This document shows positions 1-5,574 of a DNA stretch of 9,295 nt, piece after piece. The notes beneath the pieces are model-generated. The model was not told the origin of the DNA, ran no database searches, and was given only the letters and a program-made list of their open reading frames with translations. A program made the translations under genes and the position numbers. The stretch lies in contig WLHM01000032.1 in NCBI GenBank assembly GCA_009702725.1, positions 1 through 9,295 on the forward strand, written 5' to 3'. Origin of the DNA: Actinomycetota bacterium. Its GTDB lineage: Bacteria > Actinomycetota > Actinomycetes > S36-B12. The first letter of the stretch is position 1; the number at the start of each line of letters is the position of its first letter.

Positions 1-184
1 AAATCTCACGAGCTTTTAATAGCGCATTTTCGGCAAAGGTCTCGCCAGTTTCGTCGACATCTGGGAGGTCTGGAAATTCTTGGATGCCGACAAGATCAAG
101 ACTTAGGCCAGCTTCATTAAGGATGCGTCGCATCTCGTCAATCTTGTGCTCGTTACGACTAGCGATAACGACCTTGGTGGTCAT
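1..184 (-). CDS. rdgB: RdgB/HAM1 non-canonical purine NTP pyrophosphatase, 5' part only
   Basis: Hydrolyses dITP, XTP and ITP to the monophosphates, which keeps deaminated purines out of DNA and RNA in the cytoplasm. Only the first 61 residues lie in the window; the gene runs off the left edge. The N-terminus MTTKVVIASRNEHKIDEMRR carries the family's S/T-x-N-x-x-K nucleotide-binding motif (S9, N11, K14), and the later ETGETFAENALLKAR segment is the second family signature. The ATG at 184 overlaps the rph stop codon in an ATGA arrangement, so the two are translationally coupled. The rph-rdgB pair is common in bacteria, including actinobacteria. The product call is firm; the C-terminus cannot be assessed. 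Confidence 0.95.
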   Translation of the reverse strand, partial: MTTKVVIASRNEHKIDEMRRILNEAGLSLDLVGIQEFPDLPDVDETGETFAENALLKAREI

Positions 185-906
185 GCGCGGAGAGCCGCCT
201 GCTGAAGTTTGGTCAGATCAACACAGCCTTGGGCGGCCAGCGCTAACAACTGATCAAGGAGGGCGCGATCAAAGGGCTCGCCTTCGGCGGTGCCCTGTAC
301 CTCAATAAATCGACCATCACCTGTCATAACAACATTCATGTCGGTATCCGCGCGCACATCATCGTCATAGTGCAGATCTAGTCTTGGCTCACCATCGACG
401 ATGCCGACACTTACGGCCGCGACTGAATCCTTTAGCGGATTAACACCCGGGGCGATTAAGCCCTTACCTTGGGCCCAAGTAATTGAGTCAACAAGAGCTA
501 CATACGCTCCCGTTATCGCAGCAGTACGTGTGCCGCCATCGGCTTGCAGCACATCACAGTCCACCAGTATCGAGTTCTCGCCGAGCACACTCATGTCAAC
601 TACCGCCCGCAGGCTCCGCCCAATCAGGCGTGAAATCTCTTGAGTCCGGCCACCGAGTTTGCCCTTAACTGATTCGCGATCATTACGCGTATTGGTAGCT
701 CGTGGGAGCATTGCATATTCAGCAGTCACCCAGCCCTTACCTGACCCTTTTAGCCACCTAGGTACCCCTGCCGTGAACGATGCCGTGCAAAGCACTCGCG
801 TTCTACCGAAGGAAACCAATGCCGAACCCTCGGCTTGATCTAGCCAACCGCGCTCAAATGAGACGGGACGAAGTTGGTCAGCGGATCGGCCATCAGATCT
901 AGTCAT
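181..906 (-). CDS. rph: RNase PH (tRNA 3'-end processing phosphorolytic exoribonuclease)
   Basis: Trims the 3' ends of tRNA precursors by phosphorolysis, releasing nucleoside diphosphates; a cytoplasmic ring-shaped hexamer in known members. The 241 residues match the usual length of about 240. Visible signatures are the start RSDGRSADQLRP, the GGRTQEISRLIGRSLR stretch with a phosphate-contacting Arg near residue 87, the core VDCDVLQADGGTRTAAITG at about 115-133, and the C-terminal DMNVVMTGDGRFIEVQGTAE. It starts 23 bases after the murI stop with only a weak AGG upstream of ATG, and it overlaps rdgB by 4 bases. It is likely cotranscribed with murI and rdgB. Mycobacteria have an extra gene between murI and rphA that is absent here. 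Confidence 0.97.
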   Translation of the reverse strand: MTRSDGRSADQLRPVSFERGWLDQAEGSALVSFGRTRVLCTASFTAGVPRWLKGSGKGWVTAEYAMLPRATNTRNDRESVKGKLGGRTQEISRLIGRSLRAVVDMSVLGENSILVDCDVLQADGGTRTAAITGAYVALVDSITWAQGKGLIAPGVNPLKDSVAAVSVGIVDGEPRLDLHYDDDVRADTDMNVVMTGDGRFIEVQGTAEGEPFDRALLDQLLALAAQGCVDLTKLQQAALRA

Positions 907-929
907 GACCTGACCATATCGGCCCAGGG

Positions 930-1721
930 TCAGCGCCCTTTGACTGTGCCAATCTCTGGCCCAAGAAATCTGCGCCCTAATTGTTGGAATGAATCGGGGT
1001 CGCCGGTGGCGAAAAATTGATACTCCGGTTCTGGGAGATCAGCACCTCGAACGAGATGATTTGCCACCAAGGTCCGATAAACATCTTTGGCGGTTTCCTC
1101 GGCGCTGGAGACTAGCGTCACTTCGTCTCCCATGACATAGGAAAGAACGCCGGTTAGCAGCGGGTAGTGGGTGCACCCCAAAACTAAAGTGTCAACATCT
1201 GCTTCTTGTAGCGGCAATAAGTACTGACGGGCCACCGCAAGAATTTCATCACCGCCGGTTACCCCGGACTCAACGAACTCGACGAACCGTGGGCAAGCAG
1301 CTGAATAGATCTCAACGTCAAGAGCCGCGGCAAATGCATCGTTGTAGGCACCAGAATTGATCGTCATCTCGGTCCCGATCACGCCGATTCGGCCATTTCG
1401 AGTGGCCGCCACCGCTCTTCGCACAGCCGGGTGCACCACTTCAATTACCGGCACGTCGTAACGCTCGCGGGCATCACGCAAAGTCGCGGCACTTGCCGAA
1501 TTGCAGGCGATGACAATCATCTTTACGCCATCGGTGACAAGTTGATCCATTATTTCAATGGCGAATTCACGAACTTCGGCAAGGGGACGTGGTCCATAAG
1601 GGCCGCGCGCGGTATCACCTATATAAAGGATTGGCTCGTGTGGAAGTTGATCCAAGATGGCGCGCGCAACCGTAAGCCCTCCGACTCCGGAGTCAACGAT
1701 CCCGATGGGTGCGTCAGTCAT
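930..1721 (-). CDS. murI: Glutamate racemase
   Basis: Interconverts L- and D-glutamate, supplying D-Glu for the peptidoglycan stem peptide; cytoplasmic and cofactor-independent. The 263 residues are the usual length. Both catalytic cysteines are present: C73 in IACNSASA and C183 in LGCTHYPLL, followed by H185. The N-terminal GIVDSGVGGLTVARAI contains the D10-S11 pair that assists catalysis. It lies 50 bases after the cysM stop. The sequence before the ATG has no Shine-Dalgarno, but a -10-like TAGAAT sits 9 bases before the start with a weak -35, so a secondary near-leaderless promoter is possible beside readthrough from cysM. The rhomboid-like gene that separates cysM and murI in mycobacteria is missing. 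Confidence 0.97.
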   Translation of the reverse strand: MTDAPIGIVDSGVGGLTVARAILDQLPHEPILYIGDTARGPYGPRPLAEVREFAIEIMDQLVTDGVKMIVIACNSASAATLRDARERYDVPVIEVVHPAVRRAVAATRNGRIGVIGTEMTINSGAYNDAFAAALDVEIYSAACPRFVEFVESGVTGGDEILAVARQYLLPLQEADVDTLVLGCTHYPLLTGVLSYVMGDEVTLVSSAEETAKDVYRTLVANHLVRGADLPEPEYQFFATGDPDSFQQLGRRFLGPEIGTVKGR

Positions 1722-1771
1722 AGCAATGTAATTCTATGTTCGGCTTAGTAGGCACTTCGGAAATGGCGCTT

Positions 1772-2719
1772 TTAGGCCCACAACTGGCCGTCTAGGGCCA
1801 CTTCGGCGTCGTCCAATGAGCCCTCATACGCACCGGTCGATAGGTACTTCCAGCCACCATCGCACACGATGAACGCAATATCGGCGCTCTCACCGGCTCG
1901 CTTTGCTTTCTCGGCAATGCCCAGCGCCGCATGCAAAATTGCGCCGGTTGAGAATCCCGCAAAAATACCTTCAACTTCCATGAGCTCTCGAGTACGGCGA
2001 ATCGCATCCCTGGCTCCAACCGAGAAGCGCGAACTCAATATTGACTCATCATAAATCTCCGGTACAAAACCCTCATCTAGATTTCGTAAACCGTAAACCA
2101 ACTCACCATAACGAGGCTCTGCTGCCACTATCCGGGCAGCAGGACGATGCTCCCTCAGGTATCGCCCAACACCCATTAACGTTCCAGTGGTGCCGAGCCC
2201 CGCAACAAAGTGCGTCAAGGTCGGTAGGTCAGCGAGTAACTCGGGGCCGGTGGTGTCGTAATGGGCTTGCGCGTTGGCGGCGTTTCCGTATTGGTAAAGC
2301 ATTACCCAATCCGGATTCTCCGCGGCCACTACCTTCGCAACTCGCACCGCTTCATTTGAGCCGCCAACGGCATCGGAGTACATAATCCGGGCACCCCACA
2401 TCTCGAGGAGCTGTGTGCGCTCCGGCGAAGTGTTCTCCGGCATCACGCAAACTAATTTGTAGCCACGTAATTTCGCAACCATCGCAAGGGAGATGCCCGT
2501 ATTTCCCGATGTTGGCTCCAACAAGGTGGCACCGGGAGTCAACCTGCCGTCCTTCTCGGCCTGATTGACCATCGCGACCACCGCGCGATCTTTAATTGAA
2601 CCGGTGGGATTGCGATCTTCCAATTTCGCCCACAACCGCACATCGGACGAAGGCGAGAGTGTGGGTAACCCGACTAGTGGCGTGTGCCCTACCGAGTCGA
2701 GCAGTGAGTTAAAGCGCAT
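1772..2719 (-). CDS. cysM: O-phosphoserine sulfhydrylase CysM (CysO-dependent cysteine synthase)
   Basis: PLP enzyme that joins O-phosphoserine to the thiocarboxylated C-terminus of CysO, giving a CysO-cysteine adduct. The 315 residues show the PLP lysine K43 in NPTGSIKDRA, the TSGNTG substrate loop at 70-75 and the phosphate-binding GLGTTGT at 174-180. By family knowledge, the M. tuberculosis enzyme is specific for O-phosphoserine through Arg220. That position corresponds to R212 here, in GLRNLDEGF, with the same 8-residue offset as the PLP lysine (K51 against K43). The C-terminal GSLDDAEVALDGQLWA tail, which closes over the active site in that enzyme, is retained. This separates it from ordinary O-acetylserine sulfhydrylases. 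It begins 17 bases after the cysO stop with no clear Shine-Dalgarno, which suggests coupling to cysO. Confidence 0.95.
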   Translation of the reverse strand: MRFNSLLDSVGHTPLVGLPTLSPSSDVRLWAKLEDRNPTGSIKDRAVVAMVNQAEKDGRLTPGATLLEPTSGNTGISLAMVAKLRGYKLVCVMPENTSPERTQLLEMWGARIMYSDAVGGSNEAVRVAKVVAAENPDWVMLYQYGNAANAQAHYDTTGPELLADLPTLTHFVAGLGTTGTLMGVGRYLREHRPAARIVAAEPRYGELVYGLRNLDEGFVPEIYDESILSSRFSVGARDAIRRTRELMEVEGIFAGFSTGAILHAALGIAEKAKRAGESADIAFIVCDGGWKYLSTGAYEGSLDDAEVALDGQLWA

Positions 2720-2736
2720 GGAGTCGCTGCGAGCTA

Positions 2737-3009
2737 TCAGCCGCCCGCGACCGCGGGCAAAATCGTAATGGAATCATGGTCTGCAATCTGCGTCTGTAGC
2801 CCCGCCAAGAACCTGACGTCCTCGTCATTGACGTAGATATTTACGAACCTGCGCAGCCCACTGTCATCTAGGAGGCGAGCGCCCATGCCCGGATATGAAA
2901 CGTCCAGGTCGGAGACCACCGCTGCCAAGGTGTCGCCATTTGCCGTTACTACTTTCTCGCCACCGGTCAAGGTGCGCAAGATGGTCGGCACTCGGACTTC
3001 AACTGACAT
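2737..3009 (-). CDS. cysO: CysO sulfur-carrier protein (MoaD/ThiS ubiquitin-like fold)
   Basis: Small ubiquitin-like sulfur carrier whose C-terminal glycine is converted to a thiocarboxylate, which CysM then attacks with activated O-phosphoserine. The 90 residues end in ITILPAVAGG, the exposed Gly-Gly tail needed for activation, and contain the conserved RRFVNIYVNDEDVRF strand. A longer reading with a GTG at 3042 would add 11 residues; I chose the ATG at 3009 because it aligns with the remembered mycobacterial CysO start and because GGAG lies 8 bases upstream of it, while the GTG has no ribosome site. A 124-base gap separates it from mec; it contains only weak promoter-like words and a short 5-bp hairpin, so no regulator is claimed. 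The activating enzyme (MoeZ type) is not in the window. Confidence 0.93.
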   Translation of the reverse strand: MSVEVRVPTILRTLTGGEKVVTANGDTLAAVVSDLDVSYPGMGARLLDDSGLRRFVNIYVNDEDVRFLAGLQTQIADHDSITILPAVAGG

Positions 3010-3017
3010 CTTTTGGG

Positions 3018-3021
3018 CTCC
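3018..3021 (-). promoter_or_regulatory. Ribosome-binding site deciding the cysO start
   Basis: On the minus strand GGAG stands 8 bases before the ATG at 3009. No comparable site precedes the alternative GTG at 3042, so this decides the start. Confidence 0.65.
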
Positions 3022-3133
3022 GGTCAAATCGGGATTGTTCACGGATACTGGCAGTACTTACACCAACATGACAATAGGCGGGAGTATTCCTCGCTTTTAA
3101 GCGGGATCGCTACTTGCAAGGACTTTGCAGCAA

Positions 3134-3565
3134 TCAATGAGTGGGGTCGCCCTCCACCACAACCGGCTCCTCGGTTACCACCCCATCAGCGATTCGGAAG
3201 GAGCGAAATTCAAATGGGCCTTCCGCGGGCCCCGTCTCCCTAGTAGATATCAGCACGTAGTGGGCCTCGGGTTCACCCGCCAGGGCTACATCAGTACGCG
3301 ACGGGTAGGCCTCGGTCGCAGTATGCGAATGATAAATGACCACCGGAACCTCATCCCTCTCGTCGAGTTCGCGATACAGCGCGAGCAGGTCACCGGAATC
3401 GAACTCGTAGAAAGTTGGTGATCTTGCGGCGTTCAGCATGGGTATATGGCGCTCGGGCCGATCAGAACCCGACGGGCCGGCAATAACCCCACAGGCTTCG
3501 TCTGGGTGGTCAGCGCGGGCATGCGAAACCATGGCAGCGAGTAGATCGGCTCTAATTGTCAGCAC
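3134..3565 (-). CDS. mec: Mec, JAMM/MPN+ zinc peptidase releasing cysteine from CysO
   Basis: Zinc metallopeptidase of family M67 that cleaves the CysO-cysteine adduct to free cysteine and regenerate CysO. The 143 residues carry a complete JAMM site: E23 in PDEACGVIAG, then HSHTATEAYPSRTD with H79, H81, S89 and D92. The flanking GPSGSDRPERHIPMLNAARSPTFYEFDSG and TEEPVVV match mycobacterial Mec closely. The start is a GTG at 3565 without a Shine-Dalgarno; a -10-like TAGTAT ends 6 bases upstream, so the mRNA may be leaderless. It heads the leftward cysteine operon and is transcribed away from the rhodopsin gene across a 169-base region. In the mycobacterial arrangement the genes upstream of mec include DUF2017 and clpS, which here lie beyond the rhodopsin. 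Confidence 0.94.
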   Translation of the reverse strand: MLTIRADLLAAMVSHARADHPDEACGVIAGPSGSDRPERHIPMLNAARSPTFYEFDSGDLLALYRELDERDEVPVVIYHSHTATEAYPSRTDVALAGEPEAHYVLISTRETGPAEGPFEFRSFRIADGVVTEEPVVVEGDPTH

Positions 3566-3571
3566 CTGAAG

Positions 3572-3599
3572 ATACTAGATCTGGACCAATCGCCAAGAA
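3572..3599 (-). promoter_or_regulatory. Candidate leaderless promoter of mec
   Basis: On the minus strand TTCTTG (3599-3594) and TAGTAT (3577-3572) are separated by 16 bases, and the -10 word ends 6 bases before the GTG start. This would place transcription initiation at or next to the start codon. It fits the lack of any Shine-Dalgarno. The -35 is only a partial match. Confidence 0.45.
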
Positions 3600-3608
3600 A
3601 TATAGGGC

Positions 3609-3644
3609 GGTTTCCCGGTAATAAAGCCCGGTTTTCCGCGGAAA
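3609..3644. promoter_or_regulatory. Operator-like palindrome and direct repeat between mec and the rhodopsin
   Basis: A perfect 12-bp palindrome TTTCCGCGGAAA occupies 3633-3644. A related half-site, GGTTTCCC at 3609-3616, recurs as GGTTTTCC at 3630-3637, exactly 21 bases further on, about two helical turns. The palindrome centre is near -63 relative to the predicted rhodopsin transcription start, a typical activator position. The binding protein is unknown; this is inferred from symmetry and position only. Confidence 0.4.
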
Positions 3645-3666
3645 TGAAGGGCAGGTGAATTTCAAG

Positions 3667-3695
3667 TTGCAAGGCCTCGCCAGCGGGCAGATAAC
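3667..3695 (+). promoter_or_regulatory. Candidate promoter of the actinorhodopsin gene
   Basis: TTGCAA (3667-3672) and GATAAC (3690-3695) are spaced by 17 bases, giving a predicted start near 3702 and a leader of about 33 bases. GAAGGG at 3726-3731 then acts as a closely spaced ribosome site 3 bases before the ATG at 3735. Both hexamers are imperfect. Confidence 0.5.
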
Positions 3696-3734
3696 CCAGC
3701 GTTAGCAAAAGTCCACTCACAGAATGAAGGGTTA

Positions 3735-4562
3735 ATGGACACTTTAGAGTTAACTTACTCGCAGTTTCAGACCGTATATAACGTGCTCTCCTTGGCACTG
3801 GCCGCCATGCTTGCGACCTTCATCTTCCTACTAGCGGTCCAGGGTCGAGTCCTACCTCGGTACCGGCAGGCGCTAGTTGTCTCGGCCATGGTTTGCCTTA
3901 TCGCGGCGTACCACTACTACCGGATCTTCAACTCGTTCACCGAAGCCTATGTCGCTGTCGGTGAAGGAACCCCAGCAACAGGGGCCACCGCCATGACCTA
4001 TGTCATGGTGAACGGCGATGGGTTCAATGAGGGCTACCGGTACGTCGACTGGTTGCTCACCGTGCCATTGCTGCTCTTCGAAACCATTGCGGTTCTAGCA
4101 CTGGCGAAGGCGGTCCGTCGTGGCCTACTCATGAAGTTGATCCCCGCTTCAGCACTGATGATCATCTTGGGTTACCCCGGTGAGATCTCTGCTGACAACA
4201 TGACCAGAGGTATCTGGGGCTTACTGTCCACGATTCCGTTCCTTTACATCCTCTACGTGCTGTTCGTGGAGCTCAGCAAGTCGATGAAGACCCAGCCCGA
4301 GCAAGTTGGCAAGGACCTCAATGGTCTACGTTGGCTGCTTCTGGCAACTTGGGGCGTATACCCGATCTCGTACCTCCTGCCACAACTTGGCATTTCAGGT
4401 TCAGATTCGTTCGTATACCGCCAGGTGGGTTACTCAATAGCCGATGTTTTGGCCAAGTGCCTCTTCGGCTTGATCATCTACAAGATTGCCCGTGAGAAGA
4501 GCGCAGACGATGACTCGGCTTTCGCGGCAGCTGAATTGGAAGCAGCTCCGTCAAGTAAGTGA
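3735..4562 (+). CDS. actR: Actinorhodopsin, light-driven outward proton pump
   Basis: Seven-helix retinal membrane protein of the xanthorhodopsin/actinorhodopsin group that exports protons in light and supplies proton motive force. The 275 residues show the retinal Schiff-base lysine K241 in IADVLAKCLFG, and in helix C YRYVDWLLTVPLLLFE the pump triad D105 (acceptor), T109 and E116 (donor). H60 in AAYHYYRIF is the helix-B histidine that pairs with the acceptor in proteorhodopsin-like pumps. L113, the position of residue 105 in proteorhodopsin, predicts green absorption. G162 in IWGLLSTIPF replaces the bulky Trp found in bacteriorhodopsin and opens the pocket used by a carotenoid antenna. The charged tail (about 253-275) is cytoplasmic. 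It is alone in this orientation, with its own promoter and a strong hairpin after it. No retinal or carotenoid synthesis gene is present. Confidence 0.97.
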   Translation: MDTLELTYSQFQTVYNVLSLALAAMLATFIFLLAVQGRVLPRYRQALVVSAMVCLIAAYHYYRIFNSFTEAYVAVGEGTPATGATAMTYVMVNGDGFNEGYRYVDWLLTVPLLLFETIAVLALAKAVRRGLLMKLIPASALMIILGYPGEISADNMTRGIWGLLSTIPFLYILYVLFVELSKSMKTQPEQVGKDLNGLRWLLLATWGVYPISYLLPQLGISGSDSFVYRQVGYSIADVLAKCLFGLIIYKIAREKSADDDSAFAAAELEAAPSSK

Positions 4563-4580
4563 CGAATTAGAGCAGATCCA

Positions 4581-4618
4581 CAAGTGGCCCGGTGCTTATG
4601 CGCCGGGCCACTTGCATT
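4581..4618. terminator. Bidirectional intrinsic terminator hairpin between actR and DUF2017
   Basis: CAAGTGGCCCGG (4581-4592) pairs perfectly with CCGGGCCACTTG (4603-4614). Three further inner pairs, including a G-T wobble, close on a TTAT tetraloop, for a stem of 15 bp. A short T run follows on the plus strand, so it best terminates the rhodopsin mRNA 18 bases after its stop. It also lies just beyond the convergent DUF2017 stop, but there without a T run. Confidence 0.8.
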
Positions 4619-4624
4619 TTCGGG

Positions 4625-5176
4625 TCATTCAGAGTCCAACTCAAGTTGCACTAATGAGTCCTGCAAAAACGTAAGCCAGTCATAGACATCAAATAGCCCA
4701 GCGCGCGGGTCCTCCGCGGGTAACTCGGCTAGTTCATCGTGGTTCTCCTCTGTGATCTCGAGCCTGGTGCCAATTGCAATCCGAGTGTCATTTAGAAACC
4801 CGAGCCAGCACAGCGCCTCATCGCCGGTTAGCACCAACTTTTCACCTGACCGCTCAAGGCACCCCGCCACCTTGGTGGCATTGGCGATTTTGAGAGCCCG
4901 CAAATCGCGTTCGGTGAACCTGCGGAAATCCCCAGCCGCTTCGTCGTCATCTCGGTACGCCGCCGGGAACATGCGCGCTAATGCGGGGTCGCTCGGAGTT
5001 TCGGCAACTTCATCGATGCCAACAATCGCGGCAAGTGGATCACTCGAAGCGGCTGCTTGAGTTGGGGCCACAAAGGCAATCATTTGCTCAGCCAAGGAGG
5101 CTAGAACAGTTTTTTCCATCGCGTCAACGCGCAGCACAGTACGCCCAGTTCGCGTCCGCTGAAAGCCGGTACTCAT
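4625..5176 (-). CDS. DUF2017 family protein, partner of clpS (function unknown)
   Basis: A 183-residue soluble protein of the actinobacterial DUF2017 family, the homologue of M. tuberculosis Rv1332. Visible family features are the N-terminal GFQRTRTG, the central DPALARMFPAAYRDDDEAAGDFRRFTERDLRALK, and the C-terminal LCWLGFLNDTRIAIGTRLEI followed by an acidic end. No catalytic motif, membrane segment or signal peptide is seen. Its biochemical role is not known; the stable linkage to clpS suggests, as an inference only, a part in regulated proteolysis. The start is the last of four ATGAGTA copies in a tandem repeat; the upstream copies run into stops almost at once, so 5176 is the only start giving the full protein. 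Shine-Dalgarno signal is poor. Confidence 0.88.
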   Translation of the reverse strand: MSTGFQRTRTGRTVLRVDAMEKTVLASLAEQMIAFVAPTQAAASSDPLAAIVGIDEVAETPSDPALARMFPAAYRDDDEAAGDFRRFTERDLRALKIANATKVAGCLERSGEKLVLTGDEALCWLGFLNDTRIAIGTRLEITEENHDELAELPAEDPRAGLFDVYDWLTFLQDSLVQLELDSE

Positions 5177-5218
5177 GCTCAGATACTCATGCCCAGATAC
5201 TCATGCCCAGATACTCAT
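5168..5218 (-). repeat. 14-bp tandem repeat creating start-stop mini-ORFs before DUF2017
   Basis: Three full units of ATGAGTATCTGGGC (the third has GA for GG near its end) begin at 5218, 5204 and 5190, and a partial fourth at 5176 is the DUF2017 start. Because 14 is not a multiple of 3, units 1 and 2 each read Met-Ser-Ile-Trp-Ala then a TGA that overlaps the next ATG as ATGA, and unit 3 reads Met-Ser-Ile then TGA two bases before the true start. The clpS TGA stop lies 3 bases before the first ATG. The arrangement could pass ribosomes along by termination-reinitiation. Confidence 0.85.
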
Positions 5219-5221
5219 TCG

Positions 5222-5506
5222 TCAATCGTCTTTCTGCAAAGTGGCCCACAACCCATATGAATGCAGCGCGGTAACGTCGCGCTCCATCTCCTCCCGAGTG
5301 CCATTTGAAACAACCGCCTTGCCACGCTCATGGACGTCCATCATCAAGAGCTCTGCCTTAGCCCGGTCATACTTGAAATATGTCATAAACACGTAAGTAA
5401 CATATGACATCAGGTTTATCGGGTCATTCCAGACGATCGTGATCCAGGGTCTATCAAGATCCTCTTCAAGTAAGGGGCGCTGAACTTCAGCGGGTGCTAC
5501 CGACAT
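5222..5506 (-). CDS. clpS: ClpS, N-degron adaptor of the Clp protease
   Basis: Adaptor that delivers proteins with bulky N-terminal residues to the ClpC/ClpP protease in the cytoplasm. With the ATG at 5506 the protein has 94 residues; the core RPWITIVWNDPINLMSYVTYVF contains N27, D28 and M33, and VHERGKAVVS contains H59, all at positions that form the N-degron pocket in ClpS proteins. The end SYGLWATLQKDD is typical of the actinobacterial group. A GTG at 5554 would add 16 residues (total 110), but the start MSVAPAEVQRP resembles remembered streptomycete ClpS N-termini, so I prefer 5506. Neither start has a strong ribosome site, and the GTG could serve a near-leaderless transcript. It leads the clpS-DUF2017 pair and diverges from the PLP enzyme gene. 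Confidence 0.93.
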   Translation of the reverse strand: MSVAPAEVQRPLLEEDLDRPWITIVWNDPINLMSYVTYVFMTYFKYDRAKAELLMMDVHERGKAVVSNGTREEMERDVTALHSYGLWATLQKDD

Positions 5507-5539
5507 AACCGGGATCCGAAACTCGTTGGCACCTTCACA

Positions 5540-5574
5540 TTGTCCCCCACCCACCTTCTCGTACGCTAACCCCT
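5540..5574. promoter_or_regulatory. Candidate divergent promoter with a symmetric -10 element
   Basis: TACGCTA at 5562-5568 reads as TACGCT on the plus strand and TAGCGT on the minus strand, both of the TANNNT -10 form. On the plus strand TTGTCC (5540-5545) is a possible -35 with a 16-base spacer, and the -10 ends 7 bases before the ATG at 5575, which suggests a leaderless mRNA because no Shine-Dalgarno is present. The minus -10 would serve clpS. Confidence 0.42.

Noticed and set aside
1431..1748. Plus-strand 105-codon frame opposite murI
   Set aside because: Antisense to a well-conserved murI coding sequence, with unnatural composition and no motif.
3010..3133. Possible riboswitch or attenuator in the mec-cysO gap
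   Set aside because: Only a 5-bp hairpin with a 2-base loop and weak promoter-like words are visible; no terminator stem or known riboswitch core was found.
3559..3798. Minus-strand 79-codon frame over the mec/actR intergenic region
   Set aside because: It covers the rhodopsin promoter and start region and has no recognisable protein character; it is a chance open frame.
3735..4562. Sodium or chloride pump, or sensory rhodopsin
   Set aside because: Helix C has D-T-E rather than N-D-Q or N-T-Q motifs, and no transducer gene is adjacent; a proton pump fits best.
5168..5218. Possible CRISPR array or direct-repeat integration site
   Set aside because: Units are contiguous 14-mers without spacers and no cas, integrase or tRNA gene is nearby; it is a simple tandem repeat.
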